Assembly (NCBI RefSeq): GCF_024746795.1
Contig: NZ_CP080524.1
Coordinates: 2,396,001 to 2,460,000 of the forward strand
DNA: 64,000 nt
Origin: Mesorhizobium sp. AR10
Lineage (GTDB): Bacteria > Pseudomonadota > Alphaproteobacteria > Rhizobiales > Rhizobiaceae
Direction: 5' to 3'
The position numbers were made by a program, and so were the translations under genes. Of this stretch, positions 1-9,154 are shown in pieces (the first letter of the stretch is position 1; each line of letters starts with the position of its first letter). Below the pieces are notes generated by a model that was not told the DNA's origin, made no database searches, and saw only the letters and a list, made by a program, of their open reading frames with translations.

Positions 1-56
1 AGCGCCGGCTGCACGCCGAGAACCGCCGCAAGCACAAGAGCAAGTCCGCGCATCAT
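1..56 (-). CDS. flgI: FlgI, flagellar P-ring protein (N-terminal fragment)
   Basis: Only the first 18 or so codons lie in the window; the gene runs off the left edge. The reading starts with two consecutive Met codons (56-54 and 53-51) followed by a short basic stretch and a hydrophobic run, which is a Sec signal peptide start. The ATG overlaps the flgA stop codon, so the two genes are translationally coupled. FlgI forms the periplasmic P-ring around the flagellar rod. The assignment rests on the signal peptide and on the conserved rhizobial order flgG-flgA-flgI; the fragment alone would not identify it. Confidence 0.7.
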   Translation of the reverse strand, partial: MMRGLALVLAAVLGVQPA

Positions 57-580
57 GAAGCGCTGACCCTGATGGAGCCGTCGGCCATCACCGTGCCCGA
101 GAAAATCTTGCCGCTATCGATGTTGCGGACCTTGACGAGATCGCCGGCCGCACCCGGCTGCAGCGTCACCGCCGTGGCCGAAATGGTGAGGGAGCCGGCG
201 ATGAAAAAGACCTGTACGGCCGAACCCTGTTCGACCAGCCAGGCTTCGCGGATGGCGGCGACCGGGATGTAGCGGCCGGGCAGCAGCGTGCGCTTGGCGA
301 CCTTGCCGTCAAGTTCGTCGGCGCGCGTCGCCATGGCATCCGGCTTGTGCTTGCCTGGAATGAGCGTCACCTGCTTCAGCGCCGCCGGTTCGATCGTCTC
401 GCCGGGATAGATGACCCGGTTCGGGATCAGCACGACTTCGCCGGTGGCTTGGTTGCTGGCGATCTGGTTGGCCGACTGGTTTGCGGTCTCCTGAGCGAAA
501 GCCGGCATGCCGCCGGCCACCAACGCGAGGATCAGCGCGGCGCGGCGGAGTGCGGAGCAGTAGACCGGCATGAACATCAT
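53..580 (-). CDS. flgA: FlgA, P-ring assembly chaperone
   Basis: A 175-residue periplasmic chaperone for assembly of the FlgI P-ring. The N-terminus has an N-terminal signal peptide ending near AFAQ (about residue 30). It is followed by a SAF-like region with the motif VIYPGETI and the typical LLPGRYIPVAAIRE segment, and ends with the family pattern of V-x-V-F-F, LQPGAAGDLVKVRN and G-x-V-x-x-D-G. Several Met codons cluster at the start (580, 577, 571), so the exact start is uncertain by a few residues. It lies 3 bases downstream of flgG and overlaps flgI by 4 bases. Confidence 0.93.
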   Translation of the reverse strand: MMFMPVYCSALRRAALILALVAGGMPAFAQETANQSANQIASNQATGEVVLIPNRVIYPGETIEPAALKQVTLIPGKHKPDAMATRADELDGKVAKRTLLPGRYIPVAAIREAWLVEQGSAVQVFFIAGSLTISATAVTLQPGAAGDLVKVRNIDSGKIFSGTVMADGSIRVSAS

Positions 581-583
581 TCA

Positions 584-1372
584 CTACCTGATGTTCTTGG
601 AGACGACCGAGGCCATGTCGTCGGCGGCCTGGATGACCTTGGAGTTCATTTCATAAGCGCGCTGCGCCGAGATCAGCTCGGTGATTTCCTTGACCGGATC
701 GACGTTGGACGCTTCGAGATAGCCTTGCTGGACGGTGGCGAAGCCGGGATCGCCGGGCACGCCGACATTTGCAGTGCCCGAAGCCGCCGTTTCCTGGAAG
801 AGATTGTCGCCGAGCGGCGCGAGACCCGCTTCATTGGCGAAGTTGGCGAGTTGAAGCTGACCGAGAAGCTGAAGATCGGTCTGGCCATCGATGCGGGCGA
901 AGACCTGGCCAGTCTTGTTGACGATGACTTCGATCGCATCGGCGGGCACGGTGATGGCCGGGATGACATTGGCGCCGTCGACGGTCACCAACTGGCCGGT
1001 GGCGTTGGTGTTGAAGGCACCGGCGCGGCTGTAGAGCGTGCCGCCGTCGGCGCCCTCGATCTGGAACCAGCCCCTGCCTGTCAGCGCCATGTCGAAGCTG
1101 TTGCCGGTGCTGGTCAACTCGCCCTGGGTGTGGACGTTACGGACGGCCGTGGTCTTGACGCCGAGGCCGATCGAGACGCCTTCCGGCACCAGCGACGAGT
1201 TGGAGCGGTTGGGCACACCTTGCGTGCGGTCGACCTGATAGAGCAGATCGGAGAATTCGGCGCGGGCGCGCTTGTAGCCGGTGGTGTTGATGTTGGCGAT
1301 GTTGTTGGCGATGACTTCCAGATTGGTCTGCTGGGCATTCATGCCGGTGGCGGCGATGGCGAGTGCTTTCAT
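584..1372 (-). CDS. flgG: FlgG, flagellar distal rod protein
   Basis: A 262-residue axial protein that forms the distal rod of the flagellum. It begins with the [15 protein letters not shown] type N-terminus and contains the rod/hook signature [13 protein letters not shown] at about residues 23-35. The C-terminus carries the family motif ending in [19 protein letters not shown], which forms the coiled coil with the N-terminus. Length agrees with the FlgG family (about 260). It is the fourth rod-related gene of the flgB-flgC-fliE-flgG-flgA-flgI run and is probably co-transcribed with it. Confidence 0.97.
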   Translation of the reverse strand: MKALAIAATGMNAQQTNLEVIANNIANINTTGYKRARAEFSDLLYQVDRTQGVPNRSNSSLVPEGVSIGLGVKTTAVRNVHTQGELTSTGNSFDMALTGRGWFQIEGADGGTLYSRAGAFNTNATGQLVTVDGANVIPAITVPADAIEVIVNKTGQVFARIDGQTDLQLLGQLQLANFANEAGLAPLGDNLFQETAASGTANVGVPGDPGFATVQQGYLEASNVDPVKEITELISAQRAYEMNSKVIQAADDMASVVSKNIR

Positions 1373-1383
1373 TGCAAGGTTCC

Positions 1384-1722
1384 TCAGATGCCCATGCGGC
1401 TGACTTCGAGATACGCGGAAATGACCTTGTCGCGGATGGCGACGGCGGTCTGCAGGGCTTGCTGGGCGCTCATGACCGCATCGACGACCTGGCGGGTGTC
1501 GGCGTCGCCCTTGAGTGCCTGAAGCGATACTTGTTCGGCGTTCTGCAAGGTGCCGACTGTCTTCGAGGCGGCCTGGCTCAGCGCTTCGGCAAAAGTGGTG
1601 CCGATGTCGGTGCCGGCCAATGGTGCCGCGCCGCCCTGAAACAGGCCCGTGGCCGCATCGGCGCCGCCGATTTCAGATTTGAGTTGAAGTGCACCGATGC
1701 CGCCAATGCCGCCTATCATCAC
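1384..1722 (-). CDS. fliE: FliE, hook-basal body junction protein
   Basis: A 112-residue protein that links the MS ring to the proximal rod and is the first substrate of the flagellar export machine. The C-terminal half shows the usual helical FliE pattern with [19 protein letters not shown] and ends in the [10 protein letters not shown] motif near the C-terminus. The frame can open at GTG 1722-1720, overlapping the flgC stop as GTGA, or at the ATG 3 bases later (1719-1717). The N-terminus is Gly/Ile-rich. Confidence 0.93.
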   Translation of the reverse strand: MMIGGIGGIGALQLKSEIGGADAATGLFQGGAAPLAGTDIGTTFAEALSQAASKTVGTLQNAEQVSLQALKGDADTRQVVDAVMSAQQALQTAVAIRDKVISAYLEVSRMGI

Positions 1723-2135
1723 TGGTTCCTCATCAGGTCGATGGTCATGGAAATCAGATCACGGGCCTGCTTGATGACCTGCAGGTTGGCCTCGTAGGAG
1801 CGATTGGCCTCAGTCATGTCGGCCATCTCGATCAGCACATTGACGTTGGGCATCTTGACGTAACCCTTGTCGTCGGCGGCTTCGTTGCCGGGCTGGAACT
1901 CGACGGGGAAGTCTGCCGGGTCGCGGGCGATCGAGCCGACCTCGACCAGCGACCCGCCGGAAGATCGGTCGAGCTGTGAGACAAAGCTGATGGTTTTGCG
2001 GCGATACGGATCGGCGCCGGGCGAATTGCCGGTCGACTGGGCGTTGGCGAGGTTTTCTGAAACCACACGCAAGCGTTCCGACTGGGCACCGAGGCCGGAT
2101 GCTGCGACTTTGAGGGCTGCGGTCAATGCGTCCAT
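1719..2135 (-). CDS. flgC: FlgC, proximal rod protein
   Basis: A 138-residue rod protein. It begins [22 protein letters not shown] and carries the rod signature [12 protein letters not shown] at about residues 26-37, followed by a PYRRKTISF segment. The C-terminus has the conserved [21 protein letters not shown] motif. Length is normal for FlgC. It sits between flgB (2-base gap) and fliE (4-base overlap), which fits co-expression of the proximal rod parts. Confidence 0.97.
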   Translation of the reverse strand: MDALTAALKVAASGLGAQSERLRVVSENLANAQSTGNSPGADPYRRKTISFVSQLDRSSGGSLVEVGSIARDPADFPVEFQPGNEAADDKGYVKMPNVNVLIEMADMTEANRSYEANLQVIKQARDLISMTIDLMRNQ

Positions 2136-2137
2136 GG

Positions 2138-2518
2138 TCAGCTCTTCACAGCCATCATCATCATCGAATGGAATGCCTTGACGATCGCGGTGTTGAGCTC
2201 GAAGGAACGGCGGACTTCGCCGGCCTTCATCAGCTCGTTTTCCAGCACCACCGTGTTCTTCGACGGCATGATCGAACCGGTTGTTTCCTCCGGCTTGATC
2301 GTGAAGCCGGCATTGGTGGCCGCGCTGCCGAGATGTCCGGCCTGGGTGGCGGTCAGCGATACGGCCGTGCGGTCGAGGACCTTCTCAAATGGCTCGACAT
2401 CGCCGGCGGTGTAGCCCGGCGTGTTGACGTTGGCGATGTTGCCGGCAATGGCGGACTGGCGCACGGCCAGCCATTGCGACTGCTTGGTGGCGAGATCGAA
2501 AAGGTTGACGGGCTCCAT
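2138..2518 (-). CDS. flgB: FlgB, proximal rod protein
   Basis: A 126-residue rod protein that contacts the MS ring/FliE. It contains the N-terminal rod motif [20 protein letters not shown] at about residues 28-47 and the FlgB-type C-terminal helix [27 protein letters not shown]. The gene is followed 2 bases later by flgC. Upstream it is separated by 78 bases from the repeat-bearing membrane protein gene, and no strong terminator is visible in that gap. Confidence 0.95.
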   Translation of the reverse strand: MEPVNLFDLATKQSQWLAVRQSAIAGNIANVNTPGYTAGDVEPFEKVLDRTAVSLTATQAGHLGSAATNAGFTIKPEETTGSIMPSKNTVVLENELMKAGEVRRSFELNTAIVKAFHSMMMMAVKS

Positions 2519-2596
2519 GGGAATCTCCGGGCAGGTTCCAGAGACTAGGCTGCCAGTCTTGCGCGGGCCTTGCGCGGGGCCGGACGGCGCGCGGCG

Positions 2597-3766
2597 CTAC
2601 TTGGAGAGTTCGATCACCTGGTCGTTGCTGGTGACCAGAACCCATTTGCCGCCGCGCTGCTCGATCGACGAGACGACGCTGGAATCCGGCAGCTTCGAGC
2701 CACGCTGGACGACCCACAGGCCGGCGTCGTCCTCGATCATGGCGCGGCCGTTGGCGACATGAACCACGCGGATTTCTTCGACGTCGGTCGGGAAGGGCTG
2801 CTGATCGAGACCTGGAGGGTTCTCGGTTGGATCCTGCAGCGTCCCGGTGGCGAACAGATCAACATCAGGGACATCGTTTGCCGTCAGCGGCGCACCTGCA
2901 TTTTCCATTTGCGAGCGGCCGGCGGTGCGTCCATCATTGGTGCCGCTGCCGCCGAATTTGATGGCCTGGACGCCGAATTGGTCCTGGTTGAAGAAGATAT
3001 ACCAGGGAAACAGCGCACAGATCAGGCCGAGCGTGATGCCGAGTGCGGCGACGACGAAATCGCTGCGACGGTCGACTTTCTTGCCCAACCTGGGAAATTG
3101 CGGCTTTGGCGGCTGCGGCCATTCGGTGACTGGAAAGAGCCCGTCGAGAAGCGAGTCACGACTGGCGGCGATCGCGTCGACAAGCTCGGCATGAGGAGCC
3201 CTCGGCGATGAGGGCATGGGAGGGGAGGGCCTGGCTGCACGGGGCAATGGAGGCTTGCCGACGTCGAGCAAGGCAGGTTCGACTATTCTGCGAGAAGCCA
3301 GCTTGGCGTCTCCGGGTAACGTAGCCTTGGTCACGCTGCGCGAGGCAGGGTTGGCTACACTGCGTGAGGCCAGCTTGGCGACGCTGCGCGATGCGAGCTT
3401 GGTCACACCGCGCAAAGCAGCCTTGGGCGCACTGAGCAAGGCAAGCTTGGCTACGCTGGGCATGGATGGCCCGGCCCGGCCCGGCAAGGCAAGGTTGGCA
3501 GCGCCCGGCAAGGCAGGCTCTGGCAGGCTGGGCAAAGCAGACCCGGGCAACGCAGGCTCGGGCAACGCAGGCTGGGCCACTCTCGGTAAGAATGGCTTTG
3601 CTGCTCTGGCCAGAACCGCCTCGATCTTGGCAGCCTTGGCGCGAGCGGCCTTTGCCTTGGCAACTCTCGCTTCGCCAGCCCGGGCTTCTTCCGCCGCGGT
3701 GGCCTCGGCGATCATCTCGCGCAAAAGGCGCTCGGTATACTGGAGCTCAGTCTCCTGCGTCGGCAT
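2597..3766 (-). CDS. Conserved flagellar-cluster membrane protein with 8-residue repeats
   Basis: A 389-residue protein of unknown function lying between fliI and flgB, the position of a conserved hypothetical gene in Sinorhizobium meliloti. Residues 1-55 form a charged, Ala/Glu/Lys-rich coiled-coil-like segment (ELQYTERLLREMIAEATAAEEAR). Residues about 60-155 are low-complexity: first LPEPALPG-type units, then 8-residue units such as VAKLASRS encoded by a 24-bp tandem repeat. A transmembrane helix follows at about residues 238-260. The C-terminal 130 residues look like a folded periplasmic domain with VVHVANGRAMIEDDAGLWVVQRGSKLPDSSV. The start overlaps the fliI stop by 20 bases. Role unknown; the position suggests motility. 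Confidence 0.8.
   Translation of the reverse strand: MPTQETELQYTERLLREMIAEATAAEEARAGEARVAKAKAARAKAAKIEAVLARAAKPFLPRVAQPALPEPALPGSALPSLPEPALPGAANLALPGRAGPSMPSVAKLALLSAPKAALRGVTKLASRSVAKLASRSVANPASRSVTKATLPGDAKLASRRIVEPALLDVGKPPLPRAARPSPPMPSSPRAPHAELVDAIAASRDSLLDGLFPVTEWPQPPKPQFPRLGKKVDRRSDFVVAALGITLGLICALFPWYIFFNQDQFGVQAIKFGGSGTNDGRTAGRSQMENAGAPLTANDVPDVDLFATGTLQDPTENPPGLDQQPFPTDVEEIRVVHVANGRAMIEDDAGLWVVQRGSKLPDSSVVSSIEQRGGKWVLVTSNDQVIELSK
3303..3470. repeat. 24-bp tandem repeat inside the flagellar-cluster membrane protein gene
   Basis: Seven consecutive 24-bp units can be read on the plus strand, each opening with TTGG and most carrying a GCTGCG core: 3303, 3327, 3351, 3375, 3399, 3423 and 3447. 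On the coding (minus) strand each gives eight residues of the type V-A-K-L-A-S-R-S. The period is a multiple of three, so unit gain or loss keeps the frame. Confidence 0.85.
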
Positions 3767-5168
3767 TCTGCTTACCCTTGAGATGACGCGCGAGGTCGGA
3801 GAACGGGTCGGTCGAGGCGCGGTCTTTCGGCGACTGCGTCAGCGCTTCGTAGATGAGCGGCACCTGGCGCACAGCGATGTCGAGTTCGGCATCGGCGCCG
3901 CCCTGGTAGGCGCCGAGCAGGCGGATGTCGCGCGTGTCCTCAAAACGCGAGATCATGGACTTCAGCCTGGTCACCAGCATGCGCTGCTCGGCACTCCACG
4001 CCTTGTCGGCAAGACGGGAAATCGATGACAGCGGATTGACTGGTGGATAGCGGCCCTGCTCGGCAATGGCCCGGTCGAGTACGACATGGCCGTCGAGGAT
4101 ACCGCGCACCGAATCGGCCACCGGGTCATTGTGGTCGTCGCCGTCGACCAGCACCGAAATGATGGCGGTGATCGAGCCCTGGCCTTTAACCCCTGGGCCC
4201 TCGACGCCGGGTCCGGCACGCTCCAGCAGCTTGGGCAGGTCGGTGAATACAGAGGCGGGATAGCCGCGCGCGACCGGCGGCTCGCCGGTTCCCGTCGCCA
4301 CCTCGCGCAGCGCATGGGCAAAACGGGTGATCGAATCGAGCACCAGCAGCACGCGGTGACCCTGGTCGCGAAAATGTTCGGCGACGCGCATGGCGGTATC
4401 AGGCGCACGCCGGCGCATCATGGCGCTCTCGTCGCTGGTGGAAACGACAGCGACAGTCTTGGCCATGCTTTCGGCGCCGATCGTGTCCTCGAGGAATTCA
4501 CGCACCTCGCGGCCGCGTTCGCCGATCAGCGCCACGACGACGGTGTCGAAGGCGTCGGCGCCGGCCAGCATGGCGAGCAGTGTCGACTTGCCGACGCCCG
4601 AGCCGGCAAAAACGCCGAGGCGCTGGCCAAGGCAGAGAGGGGTGAAGATGTCGATGACCCGCACGCCGGTCATGAACGCGGTGCCGACGCGCTGCCGCGA
4701 CATGGCACCTGGTGTCGTCCCATCGCCGCTCGCAGCGCCTTCGATCCTGATCAGGGGCGGACCGCCGTCGATCACGCGGGTGAGCGCGTCGATGGCGCGC
4801 CCCCGCCACGAGGCGTGCGGCGTCACCGTCAGCGGACCGCGGCGGAACACGGCATCGCCGATGCCGGCATCGGCACTGCGTTCGAAAGGCGCGATGACGA
4901 CCTCGTCGCGACCAATCTTGACGATCTCGCCGCGGCGCGTGCCAGCATGGCCCCGCTGCTCGACGAGATCGCCCAGCCTGGCGACTTCGGAAAGGCCGCG
5001 CACCTTGTAATGCGTGGGCGAGACTTCGCAGACGCGGCCGCCGCGCCGCAGCAATGTCTCCCCGTCATCGAAACGACGCCAGATCCGTTCCAGCGCTGCA
5101 AGCGGGTCTTCCGGCGCTGTTTCGGGCAGCCTTTCGAGCGCACGTATGGATGACTGGCCGGTGGACAT
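3747..5168 (-). CDS. fliI: FliI, flagellum-specific ATPase
   Basis: A 473-residue F1-beta-like ATPase that energises the flagellar type III export apparatus at the cytoplasmic face. The Walker A motif GVFAGSGVGKSTLL is clear, as are the GERGREVREFLED motif, the Walker B-type VLLVLDSITRFAHALREV and the family PARGYPASVF / LPKLLERAG segment. I chose ATG 5168 (MSTGQSS...), four bases after the flgF stop, over an upstream in-frame start at 5216 that would overlap flgF. The gene overlaps the next gene by 20 bases. Confidence 0.96.
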   Translation of the reverse strand: MSTGQSSIRALERLPETAPEDPLAALERIWRRFDDGETLLRRGGRVCEVSPTHYKVRGLSEVARLGDLVEQRGHAGTRRGEIVKIGRDEVVIAPFERSADAGIGDAVFRRGPLTVTPHASWRGRAIDALTRVIDGGPPLIRIEGAASGDGTTPGAMSRQRVGTAFMTGVRVIDIFTPLCLGQRLGVFAGSGVGKSTLLAMLAGADAFDTVVVALIGERGREVREFLEDTIGAESMAKTVAVVSTSDESAMMRRRAPDTAMRVAEHFRDQGHRVLLVLDSITRFAHALREVATGTGEPPVARGYPASVFTDLPKLLERAGPGVEGPGVKGQGSITAIISVLVDGDDHNDPVADSVRGILDGHVVLDRAIAEQGRYPPVNPLSSISRLADKAWSAEQRMLVTRLKSMISRFEDTRDIRLLGAYQGGADAELDIAVRQVPLIYEALTQSPKDRASTDPFSDLARHLKGKQNADAGD

Positions 5169-5172
5169 GCCG

Positions 5173-5895
5173 CTACTTGGAGCCGAGCGTCTTGATCGCG
5201 TCGTCGGTGGAAGCATCGGTCTGGCGCATCAGCGCCGCCGTGTTCTCGAAGGCACGCTGAACCATGATCAGGCGGGTCATCTCCAGCACCGGATTGACGT
5301 TCGACTCTTCGACAAAGCCTTGCGCGACGCCGACATCGGAGCGGTCGGTGACCGGCTCGGGCGCACGCGCCGGAACGATGCCCGAATTGCCATAGCGGAC
5401 GAAATTCGGCCCCGGGTCGAAATCGTAGAGGCCGATGGCGCCGACAAGCTGGTCGCCCTGGCGCAGCGAGCCGTCGGCTCCCGCCTTGGGCGGACCGTTG
5501 CGAGGATCGAGCTGGATTGGCGCGCCGCCGGAATCCAGCACCGGATGGCCTTCGATCGACATCAGTTCGCCGTTCTCGTTCATCGAAAAACGCCCGTCTC
5601 GGGTCATCACGGTGCCGGCCGGGGTGTCGATGGCGAACCAGGCGTCGCCCTGGATGGCGAAATCGAACGGGTTGCCGGTCTGCGTCATCGCGCCATGGGC
5701 GCCGGAAAGATAGGTGTTGCCCGTCGATGTGAAAGACACGGATCTGGGTCCGGTGCCGGAGACGACATCCTGGAATTTCACGCCGGTGGCGCGAAAGCCG
5801 ATGGTCGAGGCGTTGGCGACATTGTCGGCGATGGTGTCGAGGCGGCGCTGGAGCGCGATCTGCGATGAAAGGGCGACGTAGAGGCTGTCCTGCAT
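5173..5895 (-). CDS. flgF: FlgF, proximal rod protein
   Basis: A 240-residue rod protein with the N-terminal MQDSLYVALSSQIALQRRLD and the rod motif DNVANASTIGFRA. The middle has the FlgE/F/G-type beta domain with GNPFDFAIQGDAWFAIDTPAGTVMTRDGRF, and the C-terminus has EESNVNPVLEMTRLIMVQRAFE. It lies between the DUF1217 gene (7-base gap) and fliI (4-base gap), as in other rhizobia. Confidence 0.95.
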   Translation of the reverse strand: MQDSLYVALSSQIALQRRLDTIADNVANASTIGFRATGVKFQDVVSGTGPRSVSFTSTGNTYLSGAHGAMTQTGNPFDFAIQGDAWFAIDTPAGTVMTRDGRFSMNENGELMSIEGHPVLDSGGAPIQLDPRNGPPKAGADGSLRQGDQLVGAIGLYDFDPGPNFVRYGNSGIVPARAPEPVTDRSDVGVAQGFVEESNVNPVLEMTRLIMVQRAFENTAALMRQTDASTDDAIKTLGSK

Positions 5896-5902
5896 GGTGT
5901 TC

Positions 5903-6676
5903 TCAGAACCTCAGTTTCTGCATGGCCATCATCAGATCGGTCGATATGCCGACCGTGGTCGGTTGGGCGAAGAGCACGCTGATCGAGGACTGGGCGGTCG
6001 AGGTCGGATGATTGACTTCCCACAGGCTGGTGAAGCGCGTCAGGAATTTGCTCAGCTTGGCGGGATCGGTGAAATCGGCGATGTCGAGCTTCTGTTCGAA
6101 CAACTGCGCCTGCTTGTCGATGTCGGCGGAGGCGAAGGAATCCGGCAGGCCGAGCGCGGTGCGAACGACGCTGGCAAGTGCCGTGTCGGCCAGCACGTCA
6201 TACCAGCTGGTGATCTCGGGCGCCTTGCGGTCGAAATAGAGTGCCAGCCGCACGCCTTCATTGGTCTTGCCGGCGTTTTCTTCCAGCGTCTGACGCATGT
6301 AGCTGTCGACGGTGCCTTGCTGGGCGGCGGGAAAGAGTGTCGCGGTCTCGCTATAGGCCTCGAAATTGAACGCCTTGACGAAGGTGGCGTAGCGCTTGTC
6401 CGAGAGCTTGTTGGCAAAGCTGTCGTCGGCCTCGATACCTTCCTTCAGCGCCTTGACCATGAACGCCTTGGCATAGGCCATGTCGCCCAGGCCATAGGCC
6501 TTCATGGCATAGTTGAACAGACGGCTGTCCTTGACGAAGTCGTCGATGGTTTTCACCTTGCCGATGTTGGCAAGATAATAGTCGGTATCGCGCTGCACGA
6601 CCGGCTGCGCCTCGACCTGGTCAAGCGACTTGGTGATGTCCTTGGTGATGAGCTGGTAACTCGTAAGGGTGTTCAA
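5903..6676 (-). CDS. DUF1217 flagellar-cluster protein
   Basis: A 257-residue protein matching the DUF1217 pattern seen downstream of motA-divergent promoters in rhizobial flagellar clusters. Visible features are LTSYQLITKDITKSLDQV at the N-terminus, two helical repeats around KTIDDFVKDSRLFNYAMKAYGLGDM, and SITSWYDVLADTALASVVRT-like segments. A frame open to 6751 exists, but TTG 6676 is preferred. It has a GGAGG box 10 bases upstream, and the extra upstream residues (RARKWAYCPG) look non-coding. No enzyme motif or membrane helix is evident. It heads the minus-strand operon and may be a structural or assembly factor; its function is not established. Confidence 0.8.
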   Translation of the reverse strand: MNTLTSYQLITKDITKSLDQVEAQPVVQRDTDYYLANIGKVKTIDDFVKDSRLFNYAMKAYGLGDMAYAKAFMVKALKEGIEADDSFANKLSDKRYATFVKAFNFEAYSETATLFPAAQQGTVDSYMRQTLEENAGKTNEGVRLALYFDRKAPEITSWYDVLADTALASVVRTALGLPDSFASADIDKQAQLFEQKLDIADFTDPAKLSKFLTRFTSLWEVNHPTSTAQSSISVLFAQPTTVGISTDLMMAMQKLRF

Positions 6677-6828
6677 CTTTGTCGCGCCTCCGGCCGAAGC
6701 TATCCCGGGACAATACGCCCACTTCCTTGCGCGAAGCTGAATCGGTTTCACTACGCGCCGGATTCAAGCCTCACACAAGGCACGAGGACTATCCGTTGGT
6801 GCTGACGTGAAATGCGGAAGGACCTTGC
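6677..6828. promoter_or_regulatory. Divergent promoter region between the DUF1217-flgF operon and motA
   Basis: This 152-base gap must hold the promoters for the leftward rod/export operon and the rightward motor/switch operon. I see a GGAGG for the leftward gene and a GGAAGG box at about 6816-6821 for motA. I could not identify convincing -35/-10 hexamers. Regulation by the VisNR-Rem cascade is inferred from S. meliloti. Confidence 0.45.
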
Positions 6829-7704
6829 GTGGGCATTCTGATCGGACTGGTGGTGACGCTCGGCTGCGTTCTCGGCGGCTTCATGGCCATGGGCGGGCAT
6901 CTTGAGGTGCTGATACAGCCATGGGAAGCCGTGATCATCTGCGGCGCGGCACTTGGCACCTTCCTCGTCGCCAACCCGATGAAGACCGTCAAGGACACCG
7001 GCAAAGGCATTCTCGAGGCGTTCAAGCAGGCTGTGCCGAAGGAACAGGATTATCTCGAAACGCTCGGCGTGCTGCACAGCCTGATGCGCGAGCTGCGGTC
7101 CAAGTCACGCAGCGAGGTCGAGGCGCATATCGACAATCCGGAGGAATCGGCGATCTTCCAGGCGTTCCCGACCGTGCTGCATAACCATGACCTGACGCAT
7201 TTCATCTGCGACTACTGCCGCATCATCATCATCGGCAATGCGCGCTCGCACGAGATCGAGGCGCTGATGGACGAAGAAATCCAAACCATCAAGACCGACA
7301 AGATGAAGGCCTATCATGCGCTGGTGGCGGTGGGCGACGGCTTGCCGGCGCTTGGCATCGTCGCCGCTGTGCTCGGCGTGGTCAAGGCGATGGGCGCGCT
7401 CGACCAGTCGCCGGAAATCCTCGGCGGCCTGATTGGCGCAGCCCTTGTCGGAACGTTCCTCGGCATCTTCCTGTCCTATTCGGTGGTCGGGCCGGTCGCC
7501 ACCAAGATCAAGACGGTGCGCGAGAAAAAGAACCGCCTCTACATCATCGTCAAGCAGACGCTGCTGGCCTACATGAACGGCGCGCTGCCGCAGGTGGCGA
7601 TCGAATTCGGCCGCAAGACCATTTCGTCCTATGAGCGGCCGACCATCGACGCCGTCGAGCAGAGCACGATGAACACCGCCTCAGCCGAGAAGAAAGCGGC
7701 CTGA
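6829..7704 (+). CDS. motA: MotA, flagellar motor stator proton-channel subunit
   Basis: A 291-residue inner-membrane stator protein. The N-terminal helix [22 protein letters not shown] is followed by the loop [18 protein letters not shown], the large cytoplasmic domain with the conserved basic/acidic residues that contact FliG, and two C-terminal helices around [44 protein letters not shown]. The start is GTG 6829 with a GGAAGG Shine-Dalgarno 7 bases before it. It leads fliM-fliN-fliG-flhB. Its partner motB is not in the window. Confidence 0.96.
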   Translation: MGILIGLVVTLGCVLGGFMAMGGHLEVLIQPWEAVIICGAALGTFLVANPMKTVKDTGKGILEAFKQAVPKEQDYLETLGVLHSLMRELRSKSRSEVEAHIDNPEESAIFQAFPTVLHNHDLTHFICDYCRIIIIGNARSHEIEALMDEEIQTIKTDKMKAYHALVAVGDGLPALGIVAAVLGVVKAMGALDQSPEILGGLIGAALVGTFLGIFLSYSVVGPVATKIKTVREKKNRLYIIVKQTLLAYMNGALPQVAIEFGRKTISSYERPTIDAVEQSTMNTASAEKKAA

Positions 7705-7757
7705 GCCATGCGCGACAACAGACACATGCATGACAAAAGACGGGGCCGCGTGCCGTC

Positions 7758-8690
7758 ATGACCAGCCCCGGCAGCCCGTCGCAAACCCGTACCCTGATCA
7801 TCGAGCGTCTGGTCGGCGACAGCGGCGAGGCTGCTCATGTCATCGGAACCGGCCGGTCGATGGGCGAGCGCTCCGTGCCGCTGCTGCAGAAGAGCCTGGC
7901 CGGCGAGCTTGGCGCTCCGGTAACCGTCGACCTGCGGGCGGTCGAAGTCAGTCGTGTCCCCGAGGCGCGCGCAAACGCCGGCGATACATTTGCCTTGACC
8001 ATCATTGCCTCGCCGACGTCCTCGGATGCGATGACGCTGGTGATCGATTCGCCGGCGATCGCAGTCATGGTCTGTGCGCTGTTCGGAGGCGATCCGGATC
8101 TGGCGGTTTCGCCGATCGAGCGCGAGCTGTCGCAGATCGAGACGGATGTGGCGACCATGGTGTTCCAGGAGGTTGCCCAGGCACTCAACGGATCGGGCAG
8201 GCGGTCGCTCGAACTGCGGCTGCCGGTGCCGCGGGCGATCTCGGGCATGGAGGCTAAGCGGCGCATGCTGCGCGACGGTGCTGCGGTTCGCATCGTCTTC
8301 GGCATCTCGACGCCAACCGACACCGGAACGGTCACGGTGATGATCCCGCAGCGCATTCTCCTTGCGACCCGCGGCGTTGCCGCCAATGCCAACGAGGACG
8401 GCGTGAGTTCCGACTGGCGGGCGCGTTTTTCGGAAGAGGTGATGCGCTCGACGGTGACGCTCGAAGCGACCATGCCGCTGGCCCGGCTGACGCTTGGCGA
8501 CCTCGCCAGCTTCGAGGCAGGCCAGGTCATCGAATTCGAGGAGACCGCGCAGACGCAGGCACGGCTGAGCGCGCGCGACAAGACGCTGTTCGTGTGTGAG
8601 TTCGGCAAACTTGGACAGAATTACACCGTCCGGATCCGGCATCCCTACGATGCCGGACAGGACTTCATCGACGGGCTTATGCCGGGCTGA
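7758..8690 (+). CDS. fliM: FliM, flagellar switch protein
   Basis: A 310-residue C-ring protein of the divergent rhizobial FliM type. Residues about 40-230 form the CheC-like middle domain (LTIIASPTSSDAMTLVIDSPAIAVMVCALFGG, SPIERELSQIETDVATMVFQE), and the C-terminal SpoA domain runs over about 235-310 (TVTLEATMPLARLTLGDLASFEAGQVIEF). The N-terminal CheY-binding peptide is not obvious by eye. It is followed by fliN 34 bases downstream. Confidence 0.92.
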   Translation: MTSPGSPSQTRTLIIERLVGDSGEAAHVIGTGRSMGERSVPLLQKSLAGELGAPVTVDLRAVEVSRVPEARANAGDTFALTIIASPTSSDAMTLVIDSPAIAVMVCALFGGDPDLAVSPIERELSQIETDVATMVFQEVAQALNGSGRRSLELRLPVPRAISGMEAKRRMLRDGAAVRIVFGISTPTDTGTVTVMIPQRILLATRGVAANANEDGVSSDWRARFSEEVMRSTVTLEATMPLARLTLGDLASFEAGQVIEFEETAQTQARLSARDKTLFVCEFGKLGQNYTVRIRHPYDAGQDFIDGLMPG

Positions 8691-8724
8691 CGCCGGGCGA
8701 GCTTGAGCTTTTTGGAGACGATGC

Positions 8725-9111
8725 ATGGCCAAGACCAACGTGGAAGCCGATCTCGATCAACCGGACGAACAGCTCGACCGCGCGATCGAAGAACTGCGCG
8801 GCGTTCTCCAGGAAGAGGAGAAGCGTCCGGACGCGGCCTTTCGGACCGCCTCCGGCGCCAATTCGAACATCATCATGACCATCCCCGTCGATGTGCAGAT
8901 CATCCTTGGCAGCACCGAGATGCCGGTGTCCGAGTTGATGGCCCTGCAAAAGGGTTCGACGGTGGCGCTGAACCGCCGCATTGGCGAACCTGTCGACGTG
9001 GTGGTCAACGGCCGCAAGATTGCACGCGGCGAGATCACAGTGCTGGAGAGCGATCCATCGCGCTTCGGCATCAGGCTGACCGAAATCATCGCAGCGACGA
9101 AGGACGCGTAG
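8725..9111 (+). CDS. fliN: FliN, flagellar switch protein
   Basis: A 128-residue C-ring component. An acidic N-terminal third ([20 protein letters not shown]) is followed by the SpoA domain with [50 protein letters not shown], the standard FliN signature. It lies between fliM and fliG, as expected for switch genes made together. Confidence 0.97.
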   Translation: MAKTNVEADLDQPDEQLDRAIEELRGVLQEEEKRPDAAFRTASGANSNIIMTIPVDVQIILGSTEMPVSELMALQKGSTVALNRRIGEPVDVVVNGRKIARGEITVLESDPSRFGIRLTEIIAATKDA

Positions 9112-9154
9112 GCATGGGCGGCGCGCATTGTCACCGGCGGCGGGGGCGGACGGC

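Noticed and set aside
347..1522. 391-residue plus-strand frame opposite flgG and flgA
   Set aside because: Antisense to two well-recognised flagellar genes; composition matches a reverse-frame shadow.
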